A DNA stretch of 64,000 nucleotides from Coffea arabica (Eukaryota; Streptophyta; Magnoliopsida; Gentianales; Rubiaceae): positions 11,781,557 to 11,845,556 of the forward strand of contig NC_092320.1 of the NCBI RefSeq assembly GCF_036785885.1. Reading direction: 5' to 3'. Position 1 is the stretch's first letter; every line of letters starts with the position of its first letter. Below, in pieces: positions 23,867 through 35,841 of the stretch. The notes under the pieces were generated by a model. That model did no database searches. It saw only the letters and a list, made by a program, of their open reading frames with translations, and was not told where the DNA came from. The translations under genes and the position numbers were made by a program.

Positions 23867-24512
23867 CTGCAGTCATTAGTGAGGGAGTATTTAGTAATGG
23901 TAATTCCTACGTAGTATTTGATCTTTTTCTTTCTTGGGTTTTATTTTTTATTTTTTATTTTGGGACACTAGACACACGCAATAGGTTTTTTTGGGGTGGA
24001 AAATGAAAATGGTGGTGTTGCTGAAATTGTAAAAAATGTTCGATGTCGGAATGTATTACCAAAATGGGCTGACATGTTAAACGACCGAAGGGGGAAAAAG
24101 ATCAATAGATATGGGGTATATTCTTCTATATTTGATGTGCCCGAAATCGACAAAAACCAAACCTTGGTTAGTCATACACAGGGAGTAGAGTATATATTTT
24201 GTTAAGACTCGAGGAGTATGGGTGAATCGCCTCACCGATCACCAGAGACCCATGTACAGGGTTACTCGCTAGGAGGAATGAAGGCTGGTCCATCTTCACA
24301 ATTTGCAGATGGAATCATTGTTACTGTACACGGAAGGTTCAAAACCTACACAATACATAATCTGTCTCACCGTTACCATTGCTGTTAATCAAATCCAACC
24401 AAGGCATAATACTTCTCATTAATTGGATATATTTTTAGGCGAATTAACTGCACAATAATTTCACAATTCTGAATTGCGTGTGATTTTCAACTCTCAATTA
24501 ACTATCTGTCCG
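23867..24512. other. 3' flank of the ATL gene
   Basis: About 650 bp of presumed 3' UTR and intergenic sequence with T-rich runs. No other gene seen. Confidence 0.6.
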
Positions 24513-24520
24513 GCCAAGTG

Positions 24521-24974
24521 ATAGGGGGTGTAATCGAATCGAGTTGAGTTCGAGTAGTACACTACTACTCGAACTTGACTCGAGTTAAAAAACTTAGACT
24601 TGAACTCGAGCTCATCGAGTTCTTGAAAGTTAAACTCAAGTTTAAGTTTGAGTTTGATTTGAGTTTGTATTACTCGAGTTCAAACTCGAGCTCATGCTTA
24701 TCGAGCTCAATCAAGCCTAATCAAATTTAAAAAATATAAATTTATATTTTATATAATTTTAAACAAGGGACAAAATAGATATTTTATACTAATAAATAAA
24801 AAAATTTTAAAAAAACATATACATATGTGAAACTCGATTCAGTTTGATGGGTTTTCGAGCTCGATTCGTCAAGTAGTTCGACCTGCTCGAATTCAGTTGA
24901 TGTAAGTTCGAACTCGAGTTTTAATCGAGCAAACTCACGGGTTACTCGATTAAATTCCAGTCGTTTGTACCCCT
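24521..24974. mobile_element. hAT-like MITE, 454 bp
   Basis: Perfect 8-bp target duplication GCCAAGTG at 24513-24520 and 24975-24982. Terminal sequences are inverted around AGGGG: left ATAGGGGGTGTAATCG, right (reverse complement) AGGGGTACAAACG. Subterminal regions are rich in CGAGTTCGAGTAG and CTCGAGTTC-like palindromes on both sides of an AT-rich core. No coding capacity. Confidence 0.85.
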
Positions 24975-24982
24975 GCCAAGTG

Positions 24983-27712
24983 GTTAGAGCGGGTGAACAC
25001 TTAGCCAAATAAATTTTGTATTGATGGAGGGTGGGTCATGTGTGGTAGACAATGAGTTGTTTGGGGTGACATGTCAAGGATGTTTCTTCATCTTCTTCTT
25101 AATAGAGGGAGGAAAGTGGAAAGCGGCTCATCTATCATGGTCATGATGGGAACTGGGAAGATCTGTGAAATGCATACCCTACTCAGAAATGAACTGCACG
25201 ATTTGCTAGGCAAATGCTACTATATTGTAGCAATGGCAATGGAAAAGCCAATTAGAGCCGAGAGGAGTGGTAGATCTCAAGAAAAAGATGAAAACATTTG
25301 TCCTAAGTACTAGCATAATGAAATTGCAAAATTTAATATTAGTAGCAAGTAAAGTAACTATTGTATTCCTGTTTCTCACTATTCTTGTCTTTTGGGCTTT
25401 TTTTTTTTAACCAAATTAAACTAGTACTTGTTTTTGGGTTTGAGAAAGTGGATGTTGGTAGGGCAGGGAACTGGGAAGGGTGCTGTTAAGCTGTCCAAAT
25501 TTTCTAATGTTGTTTAGCGAGGAGATTAGGGGACATTGGCACAAGAAAGTGATTTTATTTGTCGGGTCAACGTGAGTTATTATTCTTTTAGTAACGACAT
25601 AAAACAATAAACTCTACTTTATTTGTAAAAAACAAGCATAATTAGACAAAAGTTTGCTGCCCGTTTATATTCGTAGGCTGTAGTAGCATACAATTCGAAG
25701 CATCCACCTTACGATTCTTTTTTGTACATCCTCCTAATATTTTTCTTTTTTTTTTTCCACTGTTAGATTCAGAGTTACAGACTCTAATAGCATCACTAAA
25801 ACTTTAACTTACATAATTATTCTAACAATTGTTACTTTGTATCACTTAAAATTTTAAAGATTCGCAGTCAAATTACGGGGGGTTTAATTCACAAAGGCTC
25901 ACGCAAATTAAGAATAAAAATATCTAAAATATAGAAATAAGAAGATAAGGGAGCGATAAATTGAGGACATCATTAACGAATGTAGTATTCTTGTTTTTCT
26001 TATTATATTCATAAAATTAATTATTCTTATTTTCTTTATTGTATTCATAGAATTTGTGGTTTATTTCGTCAAGGAGCGTGCGTAGAAAACCCATGCACTT
26101 GAAGACAATTGGATTGTGTTTGCTAACTTGTCTAAGGTCCTTGCCATTAAACCCACGCATTAAAATCTCTAGGAATAAGATTTTAAAATCTTAGTTAAAC
26201 TTTTTTTTATTCTCGTTTTTCTGTTTCTTACTATGTGAGAATCAACATTTTCACTATTCATTCGAAGGATGATGCCTTTTGATGTTTTAGGAATTAAACA
26301 GTCGCCGGCTGCGAAATGGGGCGGTGAATGGCCAGCATCCAGCAGCTTGAGGTTAAATTCCATGTCCAAACCAGTCACTACCCTTTTATTCCTTTATTTT
26401 TTTTGAAATAATTTGATTTTTTTAAAACAAAAAAGTTTAAATAAATTCGACTCCAACTACCATCACAAGTTAGGGCATTGATCTCTAAACCATAAATCGC
26501 TCGTAAAACTCGTACAGATTATCCACCAACACAATTCTCATATTAACAACGGGATTCAACACAATCTTTTATAAGAAAGTGACTAGTTCTTACTGACCGA
26601 ATCAACTTATGTTGGTGAACAATTTGACTTTTGTTCTTGCAATCAGCTTTTTATGTCTTCGTTGTTTATGCAATGCGAGGGTTTAAGCAGCCAATAATTA
26701 AGATAGGTGTACTCCTCAAAAAAAAAAAAAAAAAGAAAAAGAAAAAACGTAAGCAAGACAATCACAAGTATCTTTAGGTTTAGCTGATTCTGTTGGGGAA
26801 GGATTCTTGGTAGGTCAGATGTCATAAATCAAGTTACTCCTGTCTACTACTAAAATAATCAAACTCGATCAAATTAAATAAAGTATCTATCTAGTCGTCT
26901 AACCCAAGCAGCAATTAAATAGGTACCGGTTCACTTTGTTAATTAGATGATGATTGAGGAAAAGAATATGATGCCCCCAGTCATATGTGGGCTTTGACCG
27001 ACAGAATGCGTATTGTTGCCACGTACATGCTTTATGTGACCGAAGGGCTCAAGAATTTCCTTCCATCCAAAGAAACCCGATGTACATGCTTTCTCTTGTT
27101 GATTATGGATCGACTTTAAATCACTACTCCAACCTGTTTGTGATCCATTTTTCTTGACCCAAATACTTGTTAATTGATCGAATCAATTTGGAGCAATTTG
27201 CTAGGACTTCGATTTTAATTATTACTTTCTTTTCATGGCATGAGCAAGGTGTACTTGTGCAGCCCTCTTAAATTGGGCTCTGAACCACCATGCTAAAGCA
27301 GGATGAAATAAAGGGGAGAAAAAGGGAAAAAAAAAAAATTGTAGAGGAGCGTATTTTTTATTTACAAACCAGAACTCTCATGAATTTGAATATTCAATAA
27401 ATGTTTACGAGTATTTTTCTGAACATACAATGAAAAACTAAAGTATAAATATTTATGGATATGAAAAAGTAAATTCAAACCCGAACGCTCATATTCAATA
27501 TGTATCCGTGAGTATTTTTATAAATATAAAATGAAAAACTAGAGTAAAAGTATTTTAAAAATATATAAAGTTCAAAAATAATATCACACCATCCAATTTT
27601 TGTTTTCAAATAATAAAATTAACATTTAATAAGTTGAATGCAATAGAAAGCCGGAATTAGATGAGGGATGGGCTTATCTAATCGATTGAGAGAAAACGCA
27701 ATCCAACGGTGC

Positions 27713-27743
<31 letters not shown>

Positions 27744-28815
27744 ACCATCCGCTGAAGTTCCTCCTCCGACAGCCAACTAAGCGGGAGCTAACGAGTCAGC
27801 ATGCAAGAGAAAAAAACTGAAGGAGGCCAAGAAAAATAAAGGAAAAGATTTAGTGTAACAAGTCAGCGTGCAAGAGGTTCGAAGCGGCTACCCGTATCTT
27901 ACGTGCAGGAAAGTAGGAATAAAGCAGATTGGCATGGAGATATACGTGCACATATATTACAGTAATTTTCATGGAGATATACGTGCACATGGGGATTGGG
28001 AATTAGGGATGAGTAAATACAGTAATTTTCATATATTGAATTGGTCTATGCAAATAAAATTCATACATACAAATAAATCATATATATACTTTCGGTGTAT
28101 ATATTTTCGCGATTGAATGAATGAGACACATGAATCAAAAATAAATTTTTATCTATTGAATTGGTATATACTGTCACAGTGTATACAAGATAAATCATCT
28201 AAATATACATTAAATTATGTAGTAAAATATACATATATATAAAACAATTGCATAATCGCGTCAGCATTTCATTGTACCTATTCCAATGGCATACATGGAT
28301 GGATACGTGTGTGTATGTGTATCTATATGTATATATACATGTATGTATGTATATATGTGAAGCTGGGGATTCAAGTGAGGCGGTAGGACGACGTCAATCA
28401 CCGTCCCTCTTCTCTCTGTGCATCCAGCAAACTAACTGCTGCTGCTGTCTTCTACTCGTGTACTTTTCCTACTTTCACTGCTCCACCGCATGCCACTTCA
28501 CATTGTACTTCACGTTTATTAACTAAAAAAGGGAGTTACAGTACTCGTATAGTATCCTAGTCACCACCCTCCTCCGAAAAAAGCAAAAAAAGAAAAAAGA
28601 AAAAAAAAAAGATAGAAAACAGACCTCAAACTCTACAAGTCATCCATCACATCGTCACTCGCCTTTAAACGCATGCATGGTCATGATCCACCTCTTCACT
28701 ATTTTATCTTCTTCTCTCTGTATACATGGTTATCGTAGGAGCTGCCAACTGTTGTTGCAGTGCCTTTGATTTTTGAACTTTTTGAAGATTGCTTTTTCAC
28801 ATTATTGTGTCAAGG
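24983..28815. other. intergenic, no gene recognised
   Basis: About 3.8 kb of AT-rich sequence. It contains a poly-A/AAG run near 26719-26747, a poly-C tract at 27715-27743 and TATG/ATAC-rich microsatellite-like sequence near 28300-28360. The last 300 bases should include promoter and leader of the small-protein gene starting at 28816. Confidence 0.55.
27715..27743. repeat. poly-C tract of 29 bases
   Basis: Twenty-nine consecutive C between GGTGCAA and ACCATCC. The length may be an assembly or sequencing estimate. Confidence 0.9.
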
Positions 28816-30655
28816 ATGGAGTGGTGGCAAAAGCTCAGGAGGGCTTGGCTTCTCTTCACTGCCAGAGTGTTCAAAGCACGTAAAGATGGTTAGCTGCTCT
28901 TTTGATGCTTCAATTGGTAAAATGGATATGGTTTTCACTTGGGTTTCCAACGATTTGCTTTGATTAGCCTCCAGAGGTGCTTTGATGGTTAATTTGTTGT
29001 CAATTCTTTGATTTCTGATTGTTTGATTTCCTCTCTGATATATTACTGTTGATACTGATTTAGTTGGTTTTTAAGAACACTGATCAGTTAGTGACCCCTG
29101 AATGTGAAATTTCATTTCGCATTAATCTCACATTGATACTGCCTTCGCTGCTGCAGAGAAGTTGCCACCCTAATTTTATGGTAAAAAAGAATGTATATAC
29201 ATACATATATATTTTATATATATATATACACACATACACACACACACATAAAATTTGGTTTTCAGGAATTTATTTACCTTTTCTTCTCCAGTTTTTTTAA
29301 AAAAACATGCATGCATAGGATCGTAAGCCATCGGGATATATGGGGTCTTCGAAGCCGCTAAAAGTTCTAGGGCAAAGCACTCTTGCTTTCTAGTATTTTA
29401 CGTATAATGAATTACACTTGCTGTTTAATTTTTTTTAATTACGTAAAACTGTCTAATTATCTTATTGCTTTCAACTAGATGACTTATTTGTTACTTAAAG
29501 GCAGTGCAATTGCATCTTTTCAGGTTAGCTTCAATCTTTTCTTATACCAAAACAATTGGAAGTTTTTATTACGAATTCGAAGGAATAAAAAGTGTACTAG
29601 CTAGGTGCCGTTTGATTTTCATTTTGTGAACACAGTTTGTGAAAAATAAACTTCTAGTTGAATGAAAATTGTAGGATACGAATCCTTGTAATTTACTTGG
29701 CTAGCTTGGAGCTTATATCAAGAACTAATTCCTTCCTTCTTTGCTGTTGTGTTTTGGCTCCAATAATTTGACTTGAGATCTTAACAATCTTAATGGAAAA
29801 GGGAAAAAGGTCTTTCTTCTTATATCCTCCATAGGATGGTCTCCCAACTCAAAATTCTCTCCTTCTTTTATGTAATTATTAGCTCCTTTTTTAATGAACA
29901 TTGATCTTCAAATGGAGTATTAATGAAAGCTTTTACTCGGGAAATCCAGGAGAGACAGAAATGGTGACATGCTCGCTTTCAGTAATTATTCTTCTGCTTG
30001 CTTCTGTAATTATTCTTCTGTGATTCATTAATTAGATGATGGTTTTGCTTTTAGTAATTATCAATGGTTTTAGAAAAGAAAACATGTATCACATACATGC
30101 TCAGAGATGATGAAAGTGTTTGCACTGTTATATCTTAGCGAGGATGGATCAAGAAAATCAGCAAATCCAATCCTTGATTACCTAGTTCTCGCAAACAACA
30201 ACCTTGACCATTTTGTGAAACATGCATATATCCACACACAATATCATGGGAGGACTAAGATTCCTATCTCGACGTTCACCATAGATGTTACTTCAATATT
30301 GCAGTGACCAGATTATTGACATCAAGCCATTGGCCTGGTTAATGCAGGAGGAAATGGGAAACGCAGGAAGAACATTACTGGTAGAGTTGAAGCCAGAAGT
30401 TCCAATAGCAGTGATACCCAGACAGGACTTTTAAAGCTTCGGGATGATGTAGCAAATTGTGAATATCAAGACGTTCATGTTATGTGGAATATAGTGCTAC
30501 AGCGGGGTACTTTGGACGTGAAAGAAGATCTGGAAGAGGCGGAAAGCGCTTGTTCTTCTGAAACCAAAGAACAGCAGCAGCCAGAAAAACAGTCCTGGAG
30601 GGCCTTCTTATCTCCTCATTGCTCATCAGCCCACCTCCGTTGCTTTGCTCAGTAG
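28816..30655 (+). CDS. plant-specific conserved small protein, 126 aa, 2 exons
   Basis: Exon 1, 28816-28888 (73 nt), encodes MEWWQKLRRAWLLFTARVFK and a basic ARKD end. Donor is G|GTTAGC. Exon 2, 30348-30655, follows acceptor AATGCAG. The phases join as G+GA, giving KDGGNGKRR; the other two frames of exon 2 stop early. The middle carries GLLKLRDDVANCEYQDVHVM and then W, resembling from memory a family of short plant proteins with an N-terminal WW..LRRAW segment, a Gly linker and a K-L-x-D-D-V-x-x-C-x-Y-x-D-V-x-V-M-W core. Molecular function is not known to me. It has no signal peptide or transmembrane segment; the N-terminus is basic and amphipathic. The C-terminus is acidic and Gln-rich and then basic. 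The gene is convergent with the kelch-like gene. The 1.46-kb intron holds nothing recognisable. Confidence 0.7.
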
Positions 30656-31310
30656 TTGAATGCTACAAGTATAAATTGGATGAATTAAAATATAAAGCAA
30701 CTGGTATGAGATCTATGGACTTGTCATTTACTGACTTGGTTTTTCATTTATGACTTCTCTTTTTGGCATTTACTGACTTGGATCAAATATGAGGGATTTC
30801 TATGCGTGCTGTGTTTGTACATATGCGGGCACACATACATGTATGTATGTATGTATATAAAATGTGAATTTGAGGCACAATTTTGCTTACGTTGTAATGT
30901 ACATAAGAAGCAATACAAATGACATTGATCATATGTGCTATTTCTATTTTTTCGAAGAACTTGATGATATGGCTGCGCACTTCAATATAAATGACATTGT
31001 TCATATGTGCACAATCAATCAAAATGCGCATTAATACTTATATATATGACATTGATGTTCCTATCCCAACATCTAGTTTACAAAATTGCAGAAACTGAGA
31101 TGTTCCTATCTCAACATTAAGAGCACATGACATGAATGCTCCAAAGATCTTCAGCTGCATATGCTCTATATATAGGAAGGTAAAAATTACTCGAAGAAAC
31201 ATCCAGAACAAATAGGAGAAGGAACCATTTGGCATAAAGGAATGTCTACCTGAATTGCGATGACTGTATAGCTAAATAGGTTCACCCAAGTCTTGGAAAC
31301 TTTTTCTGTC

Positions 31311-32450
31311 TCACAATGCGAACGCATAGATGGTCAAGCACCGACCTGGGGCACTAAATTTAAGAGTGGATTCCATCACATCTGCACATCCCAAGCCTCC
31401 ATCTTCACCTTTCCAAACCTTAAACTTGACAACTGTCAGCTCTTCAGGGCATTCATCTGCTTTGGAAACAAGACAGAAGTCACCTCCTCCTAGATCAACA
31501 AAATGAGAACTAGCACGGGGCAGTATGCTGCTGCTGTCCAACAAGGTCAGCCTTCTGGCAACTTTCCCACGAACAATCTCAAAAGCGACTACAGAGGGAC
31601 GACTGAAATCAGGCACGTTGCACAACAAGAAACCCTCGTAGAAGATGGCATCTTCAACAAATGGAAATGGATGACCAATATCACCACCTAAATAGTACTT
31701 ATAATCTTCATGGCTTTCCATGAAAAAGTACTTTTCTTCAGAGCTCATAATATCACTATCATAGAAACCAGCAAATAAATCGCAAGCTTCCCATGTCCAA
31801 TTTTCAGTGTCAAAAGCACACGAGCCAGCCAGATTTGAAACACATAATTTCTTATCAATAACCACGTATGAATAAGGGAAAGCACCAAAAGTAAATGGAC
31901 TCAAGAAAGGGGGGCCATCTAGACCAGTCCATTCATTTTTTGAAGGATCATAAACCTCAAAGACTGTTTCACGTCGTCCATAATCTAAGATTGGGGGCCG
32001 AGAGAGGGCATAGATAAGACCACCAATTTCTACTACAATGGGAGAAAACTTCCCCCATTTCATTGAGCTTCTTGTACCAGAATGCAGATAACTTTTTCCT
32101 CCAAGAGGGAGGTGCGTGAACCTCAACTCTCGGACCAAAGAATTTTGGTCAATACTGTCCTCGCCAAAAATTTCACCACCAACACCATAGAGAATACCTC
32201 CTGCACAACAAAAGCCCATAGCATGAGGTAAGGTCGTGTCACACCATTCAACCACATCATGGAGCCGATTGTCGTGCTCAGATGAACCGCCAGACAAATG
32301 CGATAATGAAACAGACTTCACAGCATACCACATTGGATTGAGAGGAAATACAACGGGCCGGAAACACACGAAGAGATGCTTGTCAGGTTCGAATTTTTGC
32401 CTCTTTGGTATGGGTTGGGAAGATAGCATATCAGCTTCTTGTACACTCAT
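31311..32450 (-). CDS. kelch-like repeat protein, 379 aa, intronless coding region
   Basis: An uninterrupted frame from ATG 32450-32448 to TGA 31313-31311. A short basic N-terminus (PIPKRQK at 14-20, possible nuclear signal) is followed by beta-rich repeats with kelch signatures: GG-x-LYGVGGE (84-93), GGLIYALS (143-150) with FEVYDPSKNEW (164-174), and later AFDTENWTWEACD. This matches the galactose-oxidase/kelch-type beta-propeller proteins common in plants. There is no F-box, so a role as substrate adaptor cannot be claimed. Binding partners are unknown. A likely 5' UTR intron ends at the acceptor TTTTGTCAG seven bases before the ATG (minus strand). Confidence 0.8.
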   Translation of the reverse strand: MSVQEADMLSSQPIPKRQKFEPDKHLFVCFRPVVFPLNPMWYAVKSVSLSHLSGGSSEHDNRLHDVVEWCDTTLPHAMGFCCAGGILYGVGGEIFGEDSIDQNSLVRELRFTHLPLGGKSYLHSGTRSSMKWGKFSPIVVEIGGLIYALSRPPILDYGRRETVFEVYDPSKNEWTGLDGPPFLSPFTFGAFPYSYVVIDKKLCVSNLAGSCAFDTENWTWEACDLFAGFYDSDIMSSEEKYFFMESHEDYKYYLGGDIGHPFPFVEDAIFYEGFLLCNVPDFSRPSVVAFEIVRGKVARRLTLLDSSSILPRASSHFVDLGGGDFCLVSKADECPEELTVVKFKVWKGEDGGLGCADVMESTLKFSAPGRCLTIYAFAL

Positions 32451-32756
32451 GTTTAGCCTGACAAAATAATATACATATTCATTGATATATCATCTTCAAC
32501 TCAACAAGCTATGCATAGAAAAAGGACATAAAACTGCAACGAAAACTATCAAATGGAGGAACAGAAAAGAGTAACCATTAAACAATTGCTTATTCATCCA
32601 CTCCATCAGACCAGATCAGATTTCAAAATGAAAAATTACATAAAAATAACCACCAAAAAAGAAAAAAGAAATCTACTTTGCTTGAAAGAGCTGGACAAAG
32701 GGAAAAAGGCAAAATGCAAGAGTAACTGTCAACGAAAGAACAAACAAAAGGAATAA

Positions 32757-33180
32757 ACAACTATATTATATTCGCTGTCTCATCTCCTAAAGAAATTAAC
32801 TCAGATTTCCACAAAAGATTGAAAAAAAAAGAGTAAAATACCAGATAATAGAAAAGCAAACAAAGGAGAATACTTAAGCTGTAAAAGCACAAATAAACGA
32901 GAAAATAAAACTGCAACAAGCCTATGCGTCAACGAAATAGCAAACAGGAATATCAGAAGTAAAATAACGAAAAAGGGTGTAACCAACAATATCAAATTCG
33001 CTCTCTGATCTCCTCCGTAACCAAGTCAAAATTTAAGAAAATTAAAAATAAAAATATCAGATAATAATAGAACGGAAGGAGAAAAAAAAAAGGAGAGGCC
33101 TTTAGCCGGAAGAGCTCAAATAAAACGAAAAAAAAAAACTATGCACAACGAAATAACAAACAGGAATATCAGAAGTTTGT
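32757..33180 (+). repeat. two tandem diverged copies of a ~210-bp unit
   Basis: Copy 1 at about 32757-32965 and copy 2 at about 32980-33180 share, in order, TATTCGCTGTCTCATCTCCT / AATTCGCTCTCTGATCTCCT, CAGATAATA, AACGAAATAGCAAACAGG / AACGAAATAACAAACAGG and AATATCAGAAGT. Confidence 0.75.
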
Positions 33181-33216
33181 TAGCAGATATCTCTACAATA
33201 ATAAAACTAAAGTGGA

Positions 33217-33408
33217 AGCAAATTGGGTGTGTTTGAATTAGAAAGATTTGAAATAAAAAAAATTACTTCACAAATTTCAATCACTTTTTATTTTCTTAAT
33301 CATCTTTTTATCTCACATACATCACATCACAAAAAGTGCTAAAAGTGCTACAGTAATTATCTTAAATAAATTATTTAAATAAACTCCTATCCAAACAAAC
33401 TCAATTGT
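33217..33408. mobile_element. small MITE-like element
   Basis: The ends are inverted: GGGTGTGTTTGAATTAG on the left and CTATCCAAACAAACTC on the right. It is AT-rich between, with flanking AATTG on the left side and CAATTG on the right. A common plant MITE plan, with no coding capacity. Confidence 0.55.
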
Positions 33409-33837
33409 TTTCACTTTTTTAGATTTTTTTTTTAACTCTTCACCACCAATCACTTTAACTCAACCACTAACGTACATGACCAATGAAATACATGTTTAAA
33501 ACACAACTGATTACAGATAGTTGTTTGATTTTCATGATATTTTGTCGTATTAACTCTTTTAATTTACTACTACTAAATTTTGTTGTCAAATAATGAAAGT
33601 TCACAGCCAAATAATTTTTTTTTATATCACTTGCATACATGTCGAGTGCGTGGATTACTAGTTTGAATCGATGGAAGACAATAGATAGATCTGAAGATAC
33701 CTCTTGCAGAAGCGGTTGAGTGGGGAAAAACAAAAGAAGGACGCTGATTTCTATTGCAGCTTTGAATTCCTAAATTTCCCCTTCCTCGGACTGACATGTT
33801 GTTATAAGCCGTCTGCCACAAGGCACCTCGCCCACCG

Positions 33838-35700
33838 CCTAATGTTTATGGTAATATGTTGGGCTCCTTCTCCTTTTCTGGATTGGGCTTTTTGTAGGGT
33901 CAAATGGCTTTTAATCCTCGGGATTATGACTTGTTAATTGAGTTGGATCAACCTAATCTTTACGGTCGGTAAAGCACTTTCCTGATGGAGTTTGCTCCCG
34001 ATATCGAAAGTGAATGACTCTGTCAAGTGTCAGCTGACGGAAAAACAATCACTTGCCTTCGCTGAACAATATAGTATTTACGAGGATATGATAAAGTTTT
34101 TATTTGCCACAAAAGATTCTAAAGATGAGTTTGACGGTAAGGAAAAAAAACTTGAAAATCCTCTCCTGATCACTCAGTATATCAATCAAATGACAAAAAA
34201 TTAATCACATAAAATAGAATTATTCTCAAGACAAAAGGGGTCCTAATTACTTTTAAAAAATCCATTAACTAAGATACAAAATAAGTACTTTGCCGAAAAA
34301 AAAATAAAAATTTTTTCCCTCTCATTTCCATCTCTTGGTGGCTGACTAAGGGTTGGGCTTGTGCCCTTTATCTTACTGCCGCCGGAGAGTCTCACCTTAA
34401 CGCTGCTACGACTTCCATTATTTTTTATTTTTGACAGTTATAATAGCCAAAAAGAATTTCTTTATTTTTTTTTGTTTAATGAATTTCTAAAAAATTATTC
34501 CTTAAAACTATTTTCCAATAAAATTTTATTCGGTAAGAAAGCATTTCATCTTCGTAAACACAAGTTCAAAATTAGTATTATCGTGAATAAAGGTCACAAC
34601 GTCATGCAAAATAAACGAAAAAAATGTTAGAAACTGTCACCGCGAAGTAGAAACCATGGGGTCCTCAATAATTTAGCTGGATACTTGTACGATTTTAATG
34701 CACGTTACATTGGGAGAAAAATTCCCTGCATCCAAGATCCTTTAGCTTCCCTTTGTCTAAACTGTTATTAAAACAACAGTTTAGTTTCTTTTTGTTCGTT
34801 TAATTTGTCTTTCATTTTCGTCATTTTTTATTCTTTTTGTTCTGTTTCATAAATTTAGTTTTCGAATTCATGTTTAGTTTCCAAATTTTATTCAACTAAA
34901 GATTCTTTCTTGTTCTTCACTAATTTTTGAAATATATTCATAAGATTTTATTTAATATGGAAATTTACTTCAATTATTTATTTTCTTAGATAAAATTTAA
35001 AAGCTAGCTAGCACTACATGAGTGGCTGTTAAAAAAAGAACAGAAAATGACCTTGGGAATGTAATGTAATTACTAAGGGTCTCTTATTCTATTAATATTA
35101 ATCTATAATAAACGTACGTCAGCAATGCCCATTCTCTCATATTTTTTGGAATCTGTAACAGAATATGATCTAAGGGACTTGAACTAAATTTAGTCGTGTC
35201 TATGTTCTTTGTATGACTATCTTATGTACTCGGAGATGTATTCGCTGCTGATTAAGGTCATTGAATGAGTTACAGTTAGTCCTAGATATACAACTTATTT
35301 AATGTGATGCTATGAAATAAGACAATGAATTTATAAATATACATGAAGTTAGTCAAAATTTTTATGAATTTGACTAACTAATGTCCAATTTCTCTTAAAT
35401 GGTCATTAAATTTTAATGGGGATATTTTTCAAGTAAACTTTATACAAAAAAAAAAATAAAATCTATAACCTTTCCAAATCAATTTTTGTTCCATGAGAAA
35501 TTTTGCTTCTAAATCGTAACTTAAAGGTTGGTATTACGTGAATAGCCCTCAACATTACTCGGAGTTATAGTTATGTTTGTAAATAGAAGCAAGTCATTAA
35601 TATTTCTAACAAAGGGCATTCTCGAAAAAAAAAATTAAATCACTAAATCATATTGGTGCTTTTAACATAGTATAGATAATTATCAGAAGAAGTGAAATTT
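33838..35700. other. intergenic sequence upstream of PIN2
   Basis: About 1.9 kb of AT-rich sequence without a recognised gene. The 70- and 89-codon plus-strand frames near 33992 and 34361 show no conserved motif. The distal part is likely PIN2 promoter. Confidence 0.55.
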
Positions 35701-35712
35701 CTTTACCGCTTT

Positions 35713-35725
35713 CATATATATATAT
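35713..35725 (+). promoter_or_regulatory. TATA-like box of the PIN2-type gene
   Basis: CATATATATATATG lies about 120 bases before the ATG at 35842, leaving a leader of roughly 90 bases. No other TATA run is closer. Inference from position only. Confidence 0.4.
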
Positions 35726-35841
35726 GACATCCCTTAGTTCTCATATCATTTCCTCGCAAGGAATAAGGCCAAAAGAGTTTGTTTCATAGTCATAAAACCA
35801 GCTCCTCTTTTCTCTCTATCTTACACATAGTGTTAGCTACC

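Larger units (their letters stand above)
32451..33720 (-). promoter_or_regulatory. 5' leader/promoter region of the kelch-like gene, with a tandem duplication
   Basis: A CAG acceptor at about 32459-32461 lies just before the ATG, and a good donor AGAG|GTATCT lies at 33701-33699 on the same strand. A leader exon near 33701-33830 spliced over a 1.2-kb intron is therefore plausible. Within this stretch two diverged copies of a roughly 210-bp unit lie in tandem at about 32757-32965 and 32980-33180, sharing CAGGAATATCAGAAGT and TCTCATCTCCT-like blocks. A small MITE-like element is at about 33217-33408. Confidence 0.45.

Noticed and set aside
24996-25313. 80-codon plus-strand frame near 25071
   Set aside because: No conserved motif and no splice continuation; likely chance.
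28248-28526. 92-codon plus-strand frame rich in Tyr, Val and Cys
   Set aside because: It arises from TATG/GTGT microsatellite-like repeats and pyrimidine-rich leader sequence.
28829-28850. AAGCTCAGGAGGG, identical to the first 13 bases of miR390
   Set aside because: The following bases differ from miR390, no complementary arm is nearby, and the sequence is in frame as exon 1 coding for QKLRRAW.
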